This document shows, piece by piece, positions 1 to 7,781 of a stretch of 64,000 nt of DNA. The translations under genes and the position numbers were made by a program. The notes beneath the pieces were generated by a model. It did not search any database. It was not told the DNA's origin and saw only the letters and a program-made list of their open reading frames with translations. The DNA comes from UM-FILTER-33-9 sp964530235 (lineage in GTDB: Bacteria; Patescibacteriota; Microgenomatia; UBA1406; GWC2-37-13), in contig CAZGYB010000003.1 in assembly GCA_964530235.1 (NCBI GenBank), positions 101,978 to 165,977 of the forward strand, given 5' to 3'. The first letter of the stretch is position 1; the number at the start of each line of letters is the position of its first letter.

Positions 1-52
1 GCAAAAGTTTTGTTATTATGTTATTGCCCTATAACAATATAAAATATTTTCC

Positions 53-628
53 GTGAGACAAAAAAATTACAAAAACTATCTCTTGAAGACAATTCAAGAC
101 AATTATCGTCCATTCATCATTGGAGTACTTGTCGTTCTTATTCCGCTTTTCATATTTAGCTTAAAAAAAATTACTATAAAACCTTTTTTATCTTCATTTT
201 TTTCTCAGAATCAAACAAAACCTCTTCCACAGACAGTCAAATTATCCAAAAAATATTACCAGGTTCAAGAAGGTGAAGATCTTTGGTCAATAGCTGAAAA
301 TCTTCTCGGAAGCGGTTATTACGCCTTTTACCTTGCCAAAGAGAATAATCTTTCAGAACCGTATATTCTTAAACCAGGTCAAAGGCTTGTTATCCCCACA
401 ATCTTACCAACCATCATAGAAAGTGGGACTATTACTGCAACAGCAGCGTCGACTATGCAAAAAAGTAAAACTCCTCTCACTTATATTGTTAAGGAGGGCG
501 ATTATGTGTATAAAATTGCTGAGGAAATCTATGGAAACGGAGATTACATGAGTAAACTGATAATCGCAAACAATCTATCCTTTCCTTACAATGTAGAAAT
601 CGGCCAAAAACTTCTTATCCCGCGCTAA
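53..628 (+). CDS. Membrane-anchored protein with two LysM domains
   Basis: A 191-residue protein with a GTG start. Residues 21-38 form one hydrophobic membrane segment after a basic N-terminus, so the rest should lie outside the membrane. Two LysM modules follow, at about 68-115 (YYQVQEGEDLW...PGQRLVIP) and 143-190 (TYIVKEGDYVY...IGQKLLIP), joined by a Thr/Ser-rich linker. LysM modules bind N-acetylglucosamine-containing glycans, usually peptidoglycan. No catalytic domain is present, so it is probably a wall-binding anchor or scaffold rather than a hydrolase. A possible -10 (TAAAAT, 40-45) ends 7 nt before the GTG; the matching -35 is weak. The gene is close to the window edge, so upstream partners are unseen. 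Confidence 0.85.
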   Translation: MRQKNYKNYLLKTIQDNYRPFIIGVLVVLIPLFIFSLKKITIKPFLSSFFSQNQTKPLPQTVKLSKKYYQVQEGEDLWSIAENLLGSGYYAFYLAKENNLSEPYILKPGQRLVIPTILPTIIESGTITATAASTMQKSKTPLTYIVKEGDYVYKIAEEIYGNGDYMSKLIIANNLSFPYNVEIGQKLLIPR

Positions 629-678
629 ATCTAATTTTCCGCATACAGTATAATAGAATGTAGACGTTTAGTATGCAT

Positions 679-749
679 GCGAGATTAGTTAAGCGGTTTA
701 ACACTACCTTCCCAAGGTAGAAAGACGGGTCCGACTCCCGTATCTCGCT
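679..749 (+). tRNA. tRNA-Gly (anticodon CCC)
   Basis: The acceptor stem pairs gcgagat (679-685) with atctcgc (742-748), with discriminator T at 749. The anticodon stem ctacc/ggtag encloses the loop ttcccaa, which gives anticodon CCC (reads GGG). The T arm is acggg-TCCGACT-cccgt. The 3' CCA is not encoded. Confidence 0.93.
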
Positions 750-774
750 CTAGAAAACAGGTGTTTCACATAAT

Positions 775-846
775 GCCGAGATAGCTTAATGGTAGAGCAA
801 TTGTATCGTAAACAATAGGTTCCGGGTTCAAGTCCCGGTCTCGGCT
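775..846 (+). tRNA. tRNA-Thr (anticodon CGT)
   Basis: The acceptor stem pairs gccgaga (775-781) with tctcggc (839-845), with discriminator T at 846. The anticodon stem attgt/acaat encloses atcgtaa, which gives anticodon CGT (reads ACG). The T arm is ccggg-TTCAAGT-cccgg. No CCA is encoded. It lies 25 nt after tRNA-Gly and is probably co-transcribed with it. Confidence 0.93.
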
Positions 847-935
847 CACGGCTTTTGACAGGCGATCATCGTTAGACAAAAAGGAGGTTTCAGGGTGCAA
901 TTTTCAGTCTTGTTTAATTTTGTGTTTATTTACAG

Positions 936-964
936 TTGTATAAAAGTATTTTAGATTATAAAAT
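936..964 (+). promoter_or_regulatory. Predicted leaderless promoter of the Ig-like membrane protein gene
   Basis: A -35 TTGTAT (936-941) and a -10 TAAAAT (959-964) are separated by exactly 17 bp. The -10 ends 8 nt before the ATG at 973, so transcription should begin at or next to the start codon. The hexamers are identical to those proposed for murJ. Confidence 0.6.
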
Positions 965-972
965 TTCTGCGT

Positions 973-1680
973 ATGTCACGGTTGCAAAAACAAAGAAACA
1001 AACAGACAGTGTACAAAGCGTTGTTTATCCTCGTAATTATCGTGTGTTTGCTTATCTTCTTTTTTTCTTTTGGTTTTCAATTTCTAATCAACACCTCTTT
1101 GTTCATAAATCAACTTATGAACTCAAATACATCAAAAGTTACCGTTAAAAAAGAAAACCAATTGAACAGTATTATCGTGGATCCTATCCCATCAGCAACA
1201 AACAGTTCGCGATTAATACTTTCAGGAACACTTATTGGATTCGATGGAGTTGAAGTATACCTCAACGATGAAAAAGTTAAAGAAATTGAAGGAGTAACTG
1301 AATCATTTTCAGAAGAACTCGAGGGCCTGTCACCCGGTACAAATTCTATTTATTTCATTGCCAAAAATATTCAAACCAAGCAGACAAAAAAGTCAAATCA
1401 ATATACAGTCCTGCTAAAAACAGAAAAGCCAAAACTAGATATTTCTTACCCAAAGGAAGGAGATACGATAAACAAACAGGAAATCATCATTCTGGGTGAA
1501 ACAGAGATAGAAACATTCATTCAAATCAACATGCAACCTGTTGTAGTTGATGCTTCAGGGAAGTTTCAGCATACCATTAAGCTTTCCGAAGGCGAAAATA
1601 AAATTCAAATAAGCGCAACCGATATTGCAGAAAATACAGAGTCAAAAATAATTACCGTTTCGTATGTGAAGGATGATTAA
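973..1680 (+). CDS. Membrane-anchored protein with two Ig-like (glucodextranase-B-like) domains
   Basis: A 235-residue protein. A basic N-terminus is followed by a membrane segment at about 15-38. Two beta-rich Ig-like repeats follow, at about 70-148 and 153-231, each with the pattern 'SG...V.VYLND..V...G.F...L..G.N.I...A.D' seen in extracellular glucodextranase-B/Big-type domains. It is probably an extracytoplasmic binding or structural protein; no enzyme motif is visible. The ATG at 973 is chosen because an excellent promoter ends 8 nt upstream. Its last 29 bp overlap the 3' end of the convergent O-antigen ligase-like gene. The exact function is unknown. Confidence 0.75.
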   Translation: MSRLQKQRNKQTVYKALFILVIIVCLLIFFFSFGFQFLINTSLFINQLMNSNTSKVTVKKENQLNSIIVDPIPSATNSSRLILSGTLIGFDGVEVYLNDEKVKEIEGVTESFSEELEGLSPGTNSIYFIAKNIQTKQTKKSNQYTVLLKTEKPKLDISYPKEGDTINKQEIIILGETEIETFIQINMQPVVVDASGKFQHTIKLSEGENKIQISATDIAENTESKIITVSYVKDD

Positions 1681-2836
1681 CTGATTTGTTAACCAATATA
1701 TACGTCATCAGTATAGTCGTCAAGAAAAGAATAAAGGGATGCAAAAATATATTGTCTCCCAAAGAAGCAATAAAAATAAAAATAAGGAAGTAATTTGCAG
1801 GACCCGCATGTATATATATAACATACTGCATATACAATAATGAAAGTAACCCAAATAATCCAGCGGTAACAAAGATGATCAGATAACTCGAATGATAAGA
1901 AGCTCCTGCATGAGAAACAGCGCCTAAGTTTGCAAGACCTAGTTTTTGGCGCTCATACCGGATTCGGTTATACCCCACACCGAAAAGAGGGGCTTTCGTC
2001 CATAAAGCTAGACCGTCGGAATAATCACGAATACGTGATTGTATAGAAAATGTCCTCTTTAAATTGATTCCTTCTCCCCAATTTTTTGGAGCTACGATAT
2101 ACACCCCCAGAAAAAGCATAAAAAGCACTAGTAGTAAATGTGTTTTCTTTTTTAAAAATAGAAAACTAAATAGCGTTATAATCATACTAATAAGCAAAAA
2201 TCTTGAGTAAGTTAAAAAGAGGAGGATAAAAAATGTACTAAGCACAAGTATTTTAATAACGGTTTGACTTTTTTTAAATTCATAAAGGAGGAAAAAAATA
2301 ATAAATAACCCAAAAATACAACCTGCAATAGATGCATCAAAAAAAACACCGAACATTCGGTACAGATGAGGATCCCAACCTAAATATTCCAAATTGCGAA
2401 GATCGGGATAAAATAAATATTGGAGAATAGAAGAAACAGCAAAACTTAGCGCCAATACAAAAAGCAACACATGCATCTTCGTTTTCAAAATACTGGTTTG
2501 TTTTATATGGTAAAAAAAGTACAAAGCAAACAGAAGGTAGAATAACAAACGAAACATATATGCAAACCCAACAAAATTTTCAAAAAAAGTAAAGCGACCG
2601 TATCGGTTCAAAAAACCAAGCACCAGTACCAGAGGAAATAGAAAAACTATTTTTTCGTGAGACCAAAGTTTAATGAGCGGTTTAACCTTGTATAAAAAAA
2701 AGAGGGAAAGAAAAAACAATACAAGAAAAACTTCGTATACATAAATATTTACGTCCTGGTGAAGAAAAGAAATACGTCCGAGTTGGCCAAGTTGAAAAGT
2801 TAACAAAACAATAACAAAAAGCAAAGATTGAAGCAT
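1652..2836 (-). CDS. O-antigen ligase / polymerase-like membrane protein
   Basis: A 394-residue polytopic protein with about 10-12 hydrophobic segments and a long soluble loop at roughly 255-320 that contains GVGYNRIRYE. This layout matches the Wzy_C/WaaL family, which ligates or polymerises undecaprenol-linked glycans on the outer membrane face. A single-membrane bacterium has no LPS, so the likely job is joining or polymerising a surface polysaccharide or glycosylating surface proteins. It is the last gene of a minus-strand glycan operon and starts 1 bp after the GT2 gene. Its 3' end overlaps the convergent Ig-like gene by 29 bp. Confidence 0.75.
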   Translation of the reverse strand: MLQSLLFVIVLLTFQLGQLGRISFLHQDVNIYVYEVFLVLFFLSLFFLYKVKPLIKLWSHEKIVFLFPLVLVLGFLNRYGRFTFFENFVGFAYMFRLLFYLLFALYFFYHIKQTSILKTKMHVLLFVLALSFAVSSILQYLFYPDLRNLEYLGWDPHLYRMFGVFFDASIAGCIFGLFIIFFLLYEFKKSQTVIKILVLSTFFILLFLTYSRFLLISMIITLFSFLFLKKKTHLLLVLFMLFLGVYIVAPKNWGEGINLKRTFSIQSRIRDYSDGLALWTKAPLFGVGYNRIRYERQKLGLANLGAVSHAGASYHSSYLIIFVTAGLFGLLSLLYMQYVIYIHAGPANYFLIFIFIASLGDNIFLHPFILFLTTILMTYILVNKSVNHPSHTKR

Positions 2837-2837
2837 T

Positions 2838-3602
2838 TTAAGAATTTTTTTCTAACTGATACTGAAATAGTTTTGCCTGGACTAAAAAAGAGTGAAAACT
2901 CATTAGAAAGGAGTATGTAAAACCAGCGGGTCCGTCCAAAAACCCGCCGTAAAAAAAATAAGTAAGAATAAACTTACTCAAAGGAAAGACGATAAGTTTA
3001 AAAACGCTTGGTTTAGTCTTTCTTCGGAGGAGCTCTTGAGCGCGCAGAGTACTATAAAAGTTTACGTCAAATAAATATTCTTTAAGAGATTGATGCGGGT
3101 AATGACTAAGCTCATGAATGAATGAGATAGTTTTTAAGTTTTGTTTAACTTGATACGTTTCATGAACGCTGCCAATCCATTTTCCACTTCCTTTTTTCAT
3201 TAGTCGTATTAAACCCTTATTGCGCGCAGATAAAACCTCTCCATAGCGAAGTTTTTTGCCCCAAAAATAATCATGTCTTTTTATATAAGCAGCAACGGGT
3301 TCAGTTTCTTTTCGCAGAAAACTTTGAATTTCAACCTGTAGCTTGGCGGTCACGTTCTCATCCGAATCGACAAATAAGATCCATTCATACTGTGCTTTTT
3401 CCATTGCCCAGTTTCTCTGAGCGCTAAAATCTCCGTTTGAAAATCTTGAATAAAAAACAGCTTTATTTTGTAGTGCTATTTCTTTCGTAGTATCACTACT
3501 CACATCGTCGATGACAATAATTTCCTGTGCAAAAGATACTGACATAAGCGCATCTTTTAGCGTTTTTTCGGAGTTCTTGGTCAGTATTATTGCTGTCAAC
3601 AT
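2838..3602 (-). CDS. Glycosyltransferase family 2
   Basis: A 254-residue GT-A type transferase. It starts LTAIILTKNSEKTL and has the nucleotide-sugar-binding acidic patch IIVIDDVSSDTT and the metal-binding DSDE at the end of the first half (WILFVDSDENV). This pattern resembles WaaE/KdtX-like GT2 enzymes. A hydrophobic stretch near the C-terminus suggests membrane association. The ATG at 3602 is preferred to a TTG two codons earlier; it lies just after the upstream GT4 stop (3605-3607). It is part of the glycan operon; donor and acceptor cannot be read from sequence. Confidence 0.85.
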   Translation of the reverse strand: MLTAIILTKNSEKTLKDALMSVSFAQEIIVIDDVSSDTTKEIALQNKAVFYSRFSNGDFSAQRNWAMEKAQYEWILFVDSDENVTAKLQVEIQSFLRKETEPVAAYIKRHDYFWGKKLRYGEVLSARNKGLIRLMKKGSGKWIGSVHETYQVKQNLKTISFIHELSHYPHQSLKEYLFDVNFYSTLRAQELLRRKTKPSVFKLIVFPLSKFILTYFFYGGFLDGPAGFTYSFLMSFHSFLVQAKLFQYQLEKNS

Positions 3603-3604
3603 AT

Positions 3605-4726
3605 TCAAGAATTATACAATTGATGATAGAGATTTTGTATTTTTTTTGCGCTGTTTTGTGAATCAAAATGTTTCACCGCTCTTTCTCTCCCAATTGTACC
3701 AATTTTTTCCCTCAAGTTTTTATCCGCAATAAGTTGTAGTACCGACTTAGTTAATTGATCAAGGTTTCCTTCAGCGCTGAGCAGTCCTGCGTCCTGAACC
3801 AGCTCAGACACTGAACCTGAATCATAGGCGACAATAGGAATTCCTGCTGCCATTGACTCAAGAAATACCATTCCATACTGCTCTTCCCATGTTGAGGTTG
3901 ATTTTGACGGGAGAATTACAATATCTGCATTGTGATAGAGAGAAGGAATTTCTTCATAACCATATAACTGCACGGTTACTCTTTGATCTAAACTATCTTT
4001 ATGGATTTGTTTTTCAAGAGTACTTTTCAAAGGTCCACCGCCAGCAATAGTAAATGTAAACATTGAACCTCCAGAAACTTTACCTATTACTTTCCGAAAG
4101 ACATTGTAAGCGTCAAGGACTCCTTTTTCCTCTACAAGCCTTCCGATAAAGAGAAAAGATAGGTTATTCGATTTGCTTTTTTTATTTTCCATTCTTTTTA
4201 GGTCTACTCCGAGAGGAATCGTGCTAATCTTTTTTTCCGATATTCCTTCAAGGACTAAACTGTCTTTAGCACGGAGTGAATAACAAATAAAGTGATCAGC
4301 AGCTTTTAAAACGAATCTTTTTATACGCTTCTTTGAAAGCGTTCCCTCATTGTTAAATGGGATTGTTTCCCAAGAAGTCACCAATAGGTGCTTGATCCTT
4401 TTTAACTGACGCATCAGTGCCAATTGATATGAGTAATAGTAGTGGGGATCTGCGGTATGGAGAATGTCAAAATTTTGAGCTTGACTTTCAAGTCCGAAGA
4501 GAATCTGACTATCTCCCAGTGTACGATTCGAAATAAATTTCACTCCTCGTTTAAACATTGGTATATCCGCCACGCTTATCAACTTGATAACCGGAAAGTG
4601 AAAACATTGATGAATGGGAAATAGAGAAGAAATACCGGTTAACTGAATATCCTTCCTATGAAAATAATAGTTCTGCGCCTCATAATTATTCAGATAGCTA
4701 CCCCGGACAAAACCTACACGTATCAT
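3605..4726 (-). CDS. Glycosyltransferase family 4 (GT-B fold)
   Basis: A 373-residue GT-B enzyme. The C-terminal half carries the family signature: FIGRLVEEKG at the domain junction, then the E-x7-E region AADIVILPS...EEQYGMVFLESMAAGIPIVAYDSGSVSE, which binds the nucleotide-sugar phosphates. The start is set at the ATG at 4726 because it forms an ATGA overlap with the stop of the upstream fusion gene and begins the Rossmann strand (MIRVGFVRG). A longer reading frame upstream exists but would overlap the neighbour by about 50 bp. It acts at the cytoplasmic membrane face in glycan assembly; specificity is unknown. Confidence 0.88.
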   Translation of the reverse strand: MIRVGFVRGSYLNNYEAQNYYFHRKDIQLTGISSLFPIHQCFHFPVIKLISVADIPMFKRGVKFISNRTLGDSQILFGLESQAQNFDILHTADPHYYYSYQLALMRQLKRIKHLLVTSWETIPFNNEGTLSKKRIKRFVLKAADHFICYSLRAKDSLVLEGISEKKISTIPLGVDLKRMENKKSKSNNLSFLFIGRLVEEKGVLDAYNVFRKVIGKVSGGSMFTFTIAGGGPLKSTLEKQIHKDSLDQRVTVQLYGYEEIPSLYHNADIVILPSKSTSTWEEQYGMVFLESMAAGIPIVAYDSGSVSELVQDAGLLSAEGNLDQLTKSVLQLIADKNLREKIGTIGRERAVKHFDSQNSAKKIQNLYHQLYNS

Positions 4727-6663
4727 ATAAATAGTTCTTTTCTGAAACGAATAAAGACAATGTAAGACAATATACAAAAGCTAATTAACTCACAAAGTAC
4801 CGTTATATAAGCTGACGCTGTATAGGAAAAAGAGGGAATAAAAATGTAATTCAAAAGGATATTTACTCCTCCCAACAAAACAAACAAAATCATCACGACA
4901 GCAAACCGCTTTCCCGCATAGAGTACATTTAATAATACAGAATTGAGAAGTATGAGCGGCAGCGCAAAAATTACAATATTCACTATAGAAAAGCCGTACC
5001 GATAACTTCCTTTGAGAATAAGGGGAAAAAGTAGGGGTCCAACCAAAAAGGTCGCGAGAATGGTAAAAGCTCCAATACCCAAAAGCAGAAGTAAATGTTT
5101 TTTAACCCGTTTATAAAGCCCTTGTTTATCTTCTGTTATCATTTGGGAAAACAAAGGCAATGCAACGGTATTATAACTCGAAGCAATTAAGATGAGTGCT
5201 TCGAAAAATTTATACCCAGAGGAATAGATTCCAACAGCATCTTTTCCTTTCAGAAACGATAAAAGAAGAACGTCAATTTTAAAATAAATTCCTGCAAATA
5301 ATCCGATAAAAACAAAAACATATGACCTCCTGATGATAAAAAACCACTTTTTAACCTCAATCTTTAAACAAAGGAGCGGGATTAACTGTTTAACTAACAT
5401 TAAATATACAGCGGTGTATATAACATAGAAAAACCCAAAGATAAGAAAAACATAACGGAGCTTTCCGAGAAAAAGTATTCCCAAAATTAATGAACAAACC
5501 ATAACTGAGTTTAAAATAAGTGAAAGCAGTGCCGTACGGACAAGCTTCTGATAAACCGATGTAATAATAAGGTATGTACCAGACGCAAAATTGAAAAAGT
5601 TGACAATCGCACATAAAAAAACATAAACCATAATTTTCAAATCGTACCGAAACACAACTCCCAAAAGAAGGGAAAAAACAAATACAAGAATAGAAAGAAT
5701 AAATCTCAGTGAAAACAAAGTGGAAAATTGGCTTTTTCCATTTGCAGAAATATAAATCATTCCATAGGAAGTTGTACCAAGATCTAGAAGAGGCGCTAGA
5801 AGTGAAACATGAGCCCAGACAAATGTATAAATTCCGTATTCTGAAACGGTGAGATTTCTGATAAGTACAAAAAAAAGAATAAACTGAAGAGATTTAATGA
5901 GAATTGATGAGACATTTAAGCTGAAAAAACTTTTAAGGAAAACCGAATTACTCACAAAATTCTGAATTAATCGCCTTCTCTCCCAAAGAGTCTTGGGAAA
6001 TCGAATAATTTCACGAATAAATTGAAGTGGTCCTGCATACTTTAAAAAAAATTTAAGATGATTTTTTGCCAGCCAAAACTCTTTAGACGGATTGCTGTCG
6101 GATTTTTCATAATGAACATAATGATGGTTCGTATCGATACCAAAAGAAACGTTTCTACTCTTAAGACGACGCGAATAGTCTGTATCTTCATAGTACATAA
6201 AAAAAGTCTCATCAAATAAACCGACTTTCTCAAAAACGCTTTTCTTGATAACGAGCAGCGACCCTGTAAGATAATCCGGGGTATAATTAGATGTCCTCGG
6301 TTTCCTACTGTTTAAATGTCCACTCAAACGCCATGGATCAAGAGAGCCTCCATAGTAAACGGTTCCATTTTGTTTCATAGCAAAACTCCACATATCAAAT
6401 GCCGAAGCGGGTTTCATAATTGACTTTGCATTCAACGTACCAAAAGATACATCGGGATTCAAAATAATAAACAAGTCCGGCTTGTCCAAACAAGCATTCT
6501 GGATCCCCGCATTAATTCCCCCAGCGTATCCTCTGTTTTGGACTGTATTATCAACCCAGTAAATTTGATAGTCTTGAAAATGTAGATTCTTAATTTCATT
6601 TGTTAACCGAAGCTTTTCCGATTCTGGAGTATTGTGTAAAACCACTATAAATGCTACTTTCAT
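4723..6663 (-). CDS. Fusion protein: GT2 glycosyltransferase plus Wzx-type polysaccharide flippase
   Basis: A 646-residue protein of two parts. Residues 1 to about 235 are a GT2 domain of the rhamnosyltransferase type (FIVVLHN..., RGYAGGINAGI, FIILNPDVSF, and the late YLTGSLLVIKKSVFEKVGLFDETFFMYYEDTDYS region with an EDTD catalytic-type motif). From about 245 to the end it is a 12-14-helix polysaccharide transporter of the Wzx/MOP class (LTVSEYGIYTFVWA, YKFFEALILIASSYNTVALPLFSQ). Wzx flips undecaprenol-linked oligosaccharides. The two activities are normally separate genes. The frame is uninterrupted, and the gene is coupled by ATGA overlaps to GT4 genes on both sides. Confidence 0.87.
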   Translation of the reverse strand: MKVAFIVVLHNTPESEKLRLTNEIKNLHFQDYQIYWVDNTVQNRGYAGGINAGIQNACLDKPDLFIILNPDVSFGTLNAKSIMKPASAFDMWSFAMKQNGTVYYGGSLDPWRLSGHLNSRKPRTSNYTPDYLTGSLLVIKKSVFEKVGLFDETFFMYYEDTDYSRRLKSRNVSFGIDTNHHYVHYEKSDSNPSKEFWLAKNHLKFFLKYAGPLQFIREIIRFPKTLWERRRLIQNFVSNSVFLKSFFSLNVSSILIKSLQFILFFVLIRNLTVSEYGIYTFVWAHVSLLAPLLDLGTTSYGMIYISANGKSQFSTLFSLRFILSILVFVFSLLLGVVFRYDLKIMVYVFLCAIVNFFNFASGTYLIITSVYQKLVRTALLSLILNSVMVCSLILGILFLGKLRYVFLIFGFFYVIYTAVYLMLVKQLIPLLCLKIEVKKWFFIIRRSYVFVFIGLFAGIYFKIDVLLLSFLKGKDAVGIYSSGYKFFEALILIASSYNTVALPLFSQMITEDKQGLYKRVKKHLLLLLGIGAFTILATFLVGPLLFPLILKGSYRYGFSIVNIVIFALPLILLNSVLLNVLYAGKRFAVVMILFVLLGGVNILLNYIFIPSFSYTASAYITVLCELISFCILSYIVFIRFRKELFI

Positions 6664-7733
6664 AATGACAACCGAGTAATAACCGATATAAGTTTATTAG
6701 AAAATGTGTCCCAACCGAACGGATTTTTCTTCGTTGAAAACTTCGTTGAGTTTCTACAGGCGTCATGCATTTCGCGTACAAACTGTTGTTCAGAACGCGT
6801 AATAATTAACCCCTCAAAAAAAGGACTAAATTCGTGATACAGAGAAAGGTTGTTTGTAATAACTTTTTTACCAAGCTGAAGGCCTTCGACAACTGGATAA
6901 CAAAAACCTTCCGACAAGGAATAATTCAAAACACCAATACAATTTTGATACAAAGAATGTAGGTCCATTTCATCAACGGAATCCAAAAATATTAATTTCT
7001 GTTTACACTTTCTATAGAAAAAGCTTTTTTTCAGATATTTCCAATAATCATCTTCTTTCTTTCCAACCAATACCAATGCAACCTTTTTTGATTGCTGACC
7101 TTCCAAAAACTCAGAAAACAAACTCAACAACTTCTCAATATTTTTAATTCTTTTTATAACTCCAACATAAAGAAAGTACGGTTTATTGATAGGAGATTGC
7201 TTCGATTTAAGCCTATTTAAATGGTCTCCGCCCGGATAAATACATATAACTTTCTCAGGAGAAATTTTCGAAAACTTGTTTACTAACTGTTTTTTTATAT
7301 GCTCTGAAAAAACAATAACTTTATCGGCACTATGAATCGAATATTCCGTCTGCCATTTCAGTCTATTTGAATTATGATATAAATCAGGGTAATCATAAAA
7401 ACCGAAGTCGTGAATGAATACAATAGAACGGGATACCAACCGTATCATCGGGCTAATTGTTCCGGAAAAACCCAAAAAAACTTTATTCTGATCCAATGAA
7501 TTCTTAAAAGGAAGAGAGATATGTGAAAAGAATGGTTTAGGAAGGGGTATTGTATTTACGGAACCGTTCTTAAATTTTTGTTTTTCACCAAAGTAATAGT
7601 AATTGTATATTAATCCACTTTTTCGAGTAACAGAAGAAAACAAATAAGACTTTATAAGTCGTTGAATTCCGCTCTTCACGTCTCTTTCAGGAAAAAAATC
7701 ACCCCCGTCAACACCCACAGAAAAGGTTTTCAT
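6660..7733 (-). CDS. Glycosyltransferase family 4 (GT-B fold)
   Basis: A 357-residue GT-B enzyme and the first gene of the minus-strand glycan operon. The N-terminal part has a Gly-rich loop region (VGVDGGDFFPERDVKSGIQR). The C-terminal half has LYVGVIKRIKN, VLVGKKEDD and the nucleotide-sugar region LYQNCIGVLNYSLSEGFCYPVVEGLQLGKKVITNN, with the typical Glu residues. It overlaps the downstream fusion gene by ATGA (6660-6663). Upstream, TTAAAT (7741-7746) lies 7 nt before the ATG and TATAAT (7755-7760) further away; neither has a good -35. Substrate unknown. Confidence 0.85.
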   Translation of the reverse strand: MKTFSVGVDGGDFFPERDVKSGIQRLIKSYLFSSVTRKSGLIYNYYYFGEKQKFKNGSVNTIPLPKPFFSHISLPFKNSLDQNKVFLGFSGTISPMIRLVSRSIVFIHDFGFYDYPDLYHNSNRLKWQTEYSIHSADKVIVFSEHIKKQLVNKFSKISPEKVICIYPGGDHLNRLKSKQSPINKPYFLYVGVIKRIKNIEKLLSLFSEFLEGQQSKKVALVLVGKKEDDYWKYLKKSFFYRKCKQKLIFLDSVDEMDLHSLYQNCIGVLNYSLSEGFCYPVVEGLQLGKKVITNNLSLYHEFSPFFEGLIITRSEQQFVREMHDACRNSTKFSTKKNPFGWDTFSNKLISVITRLSL

Positions 7734-7781
7734 AGGATTGATTTAACAGTCTTTATTATATAAAATAGGTTGCATTATTGT

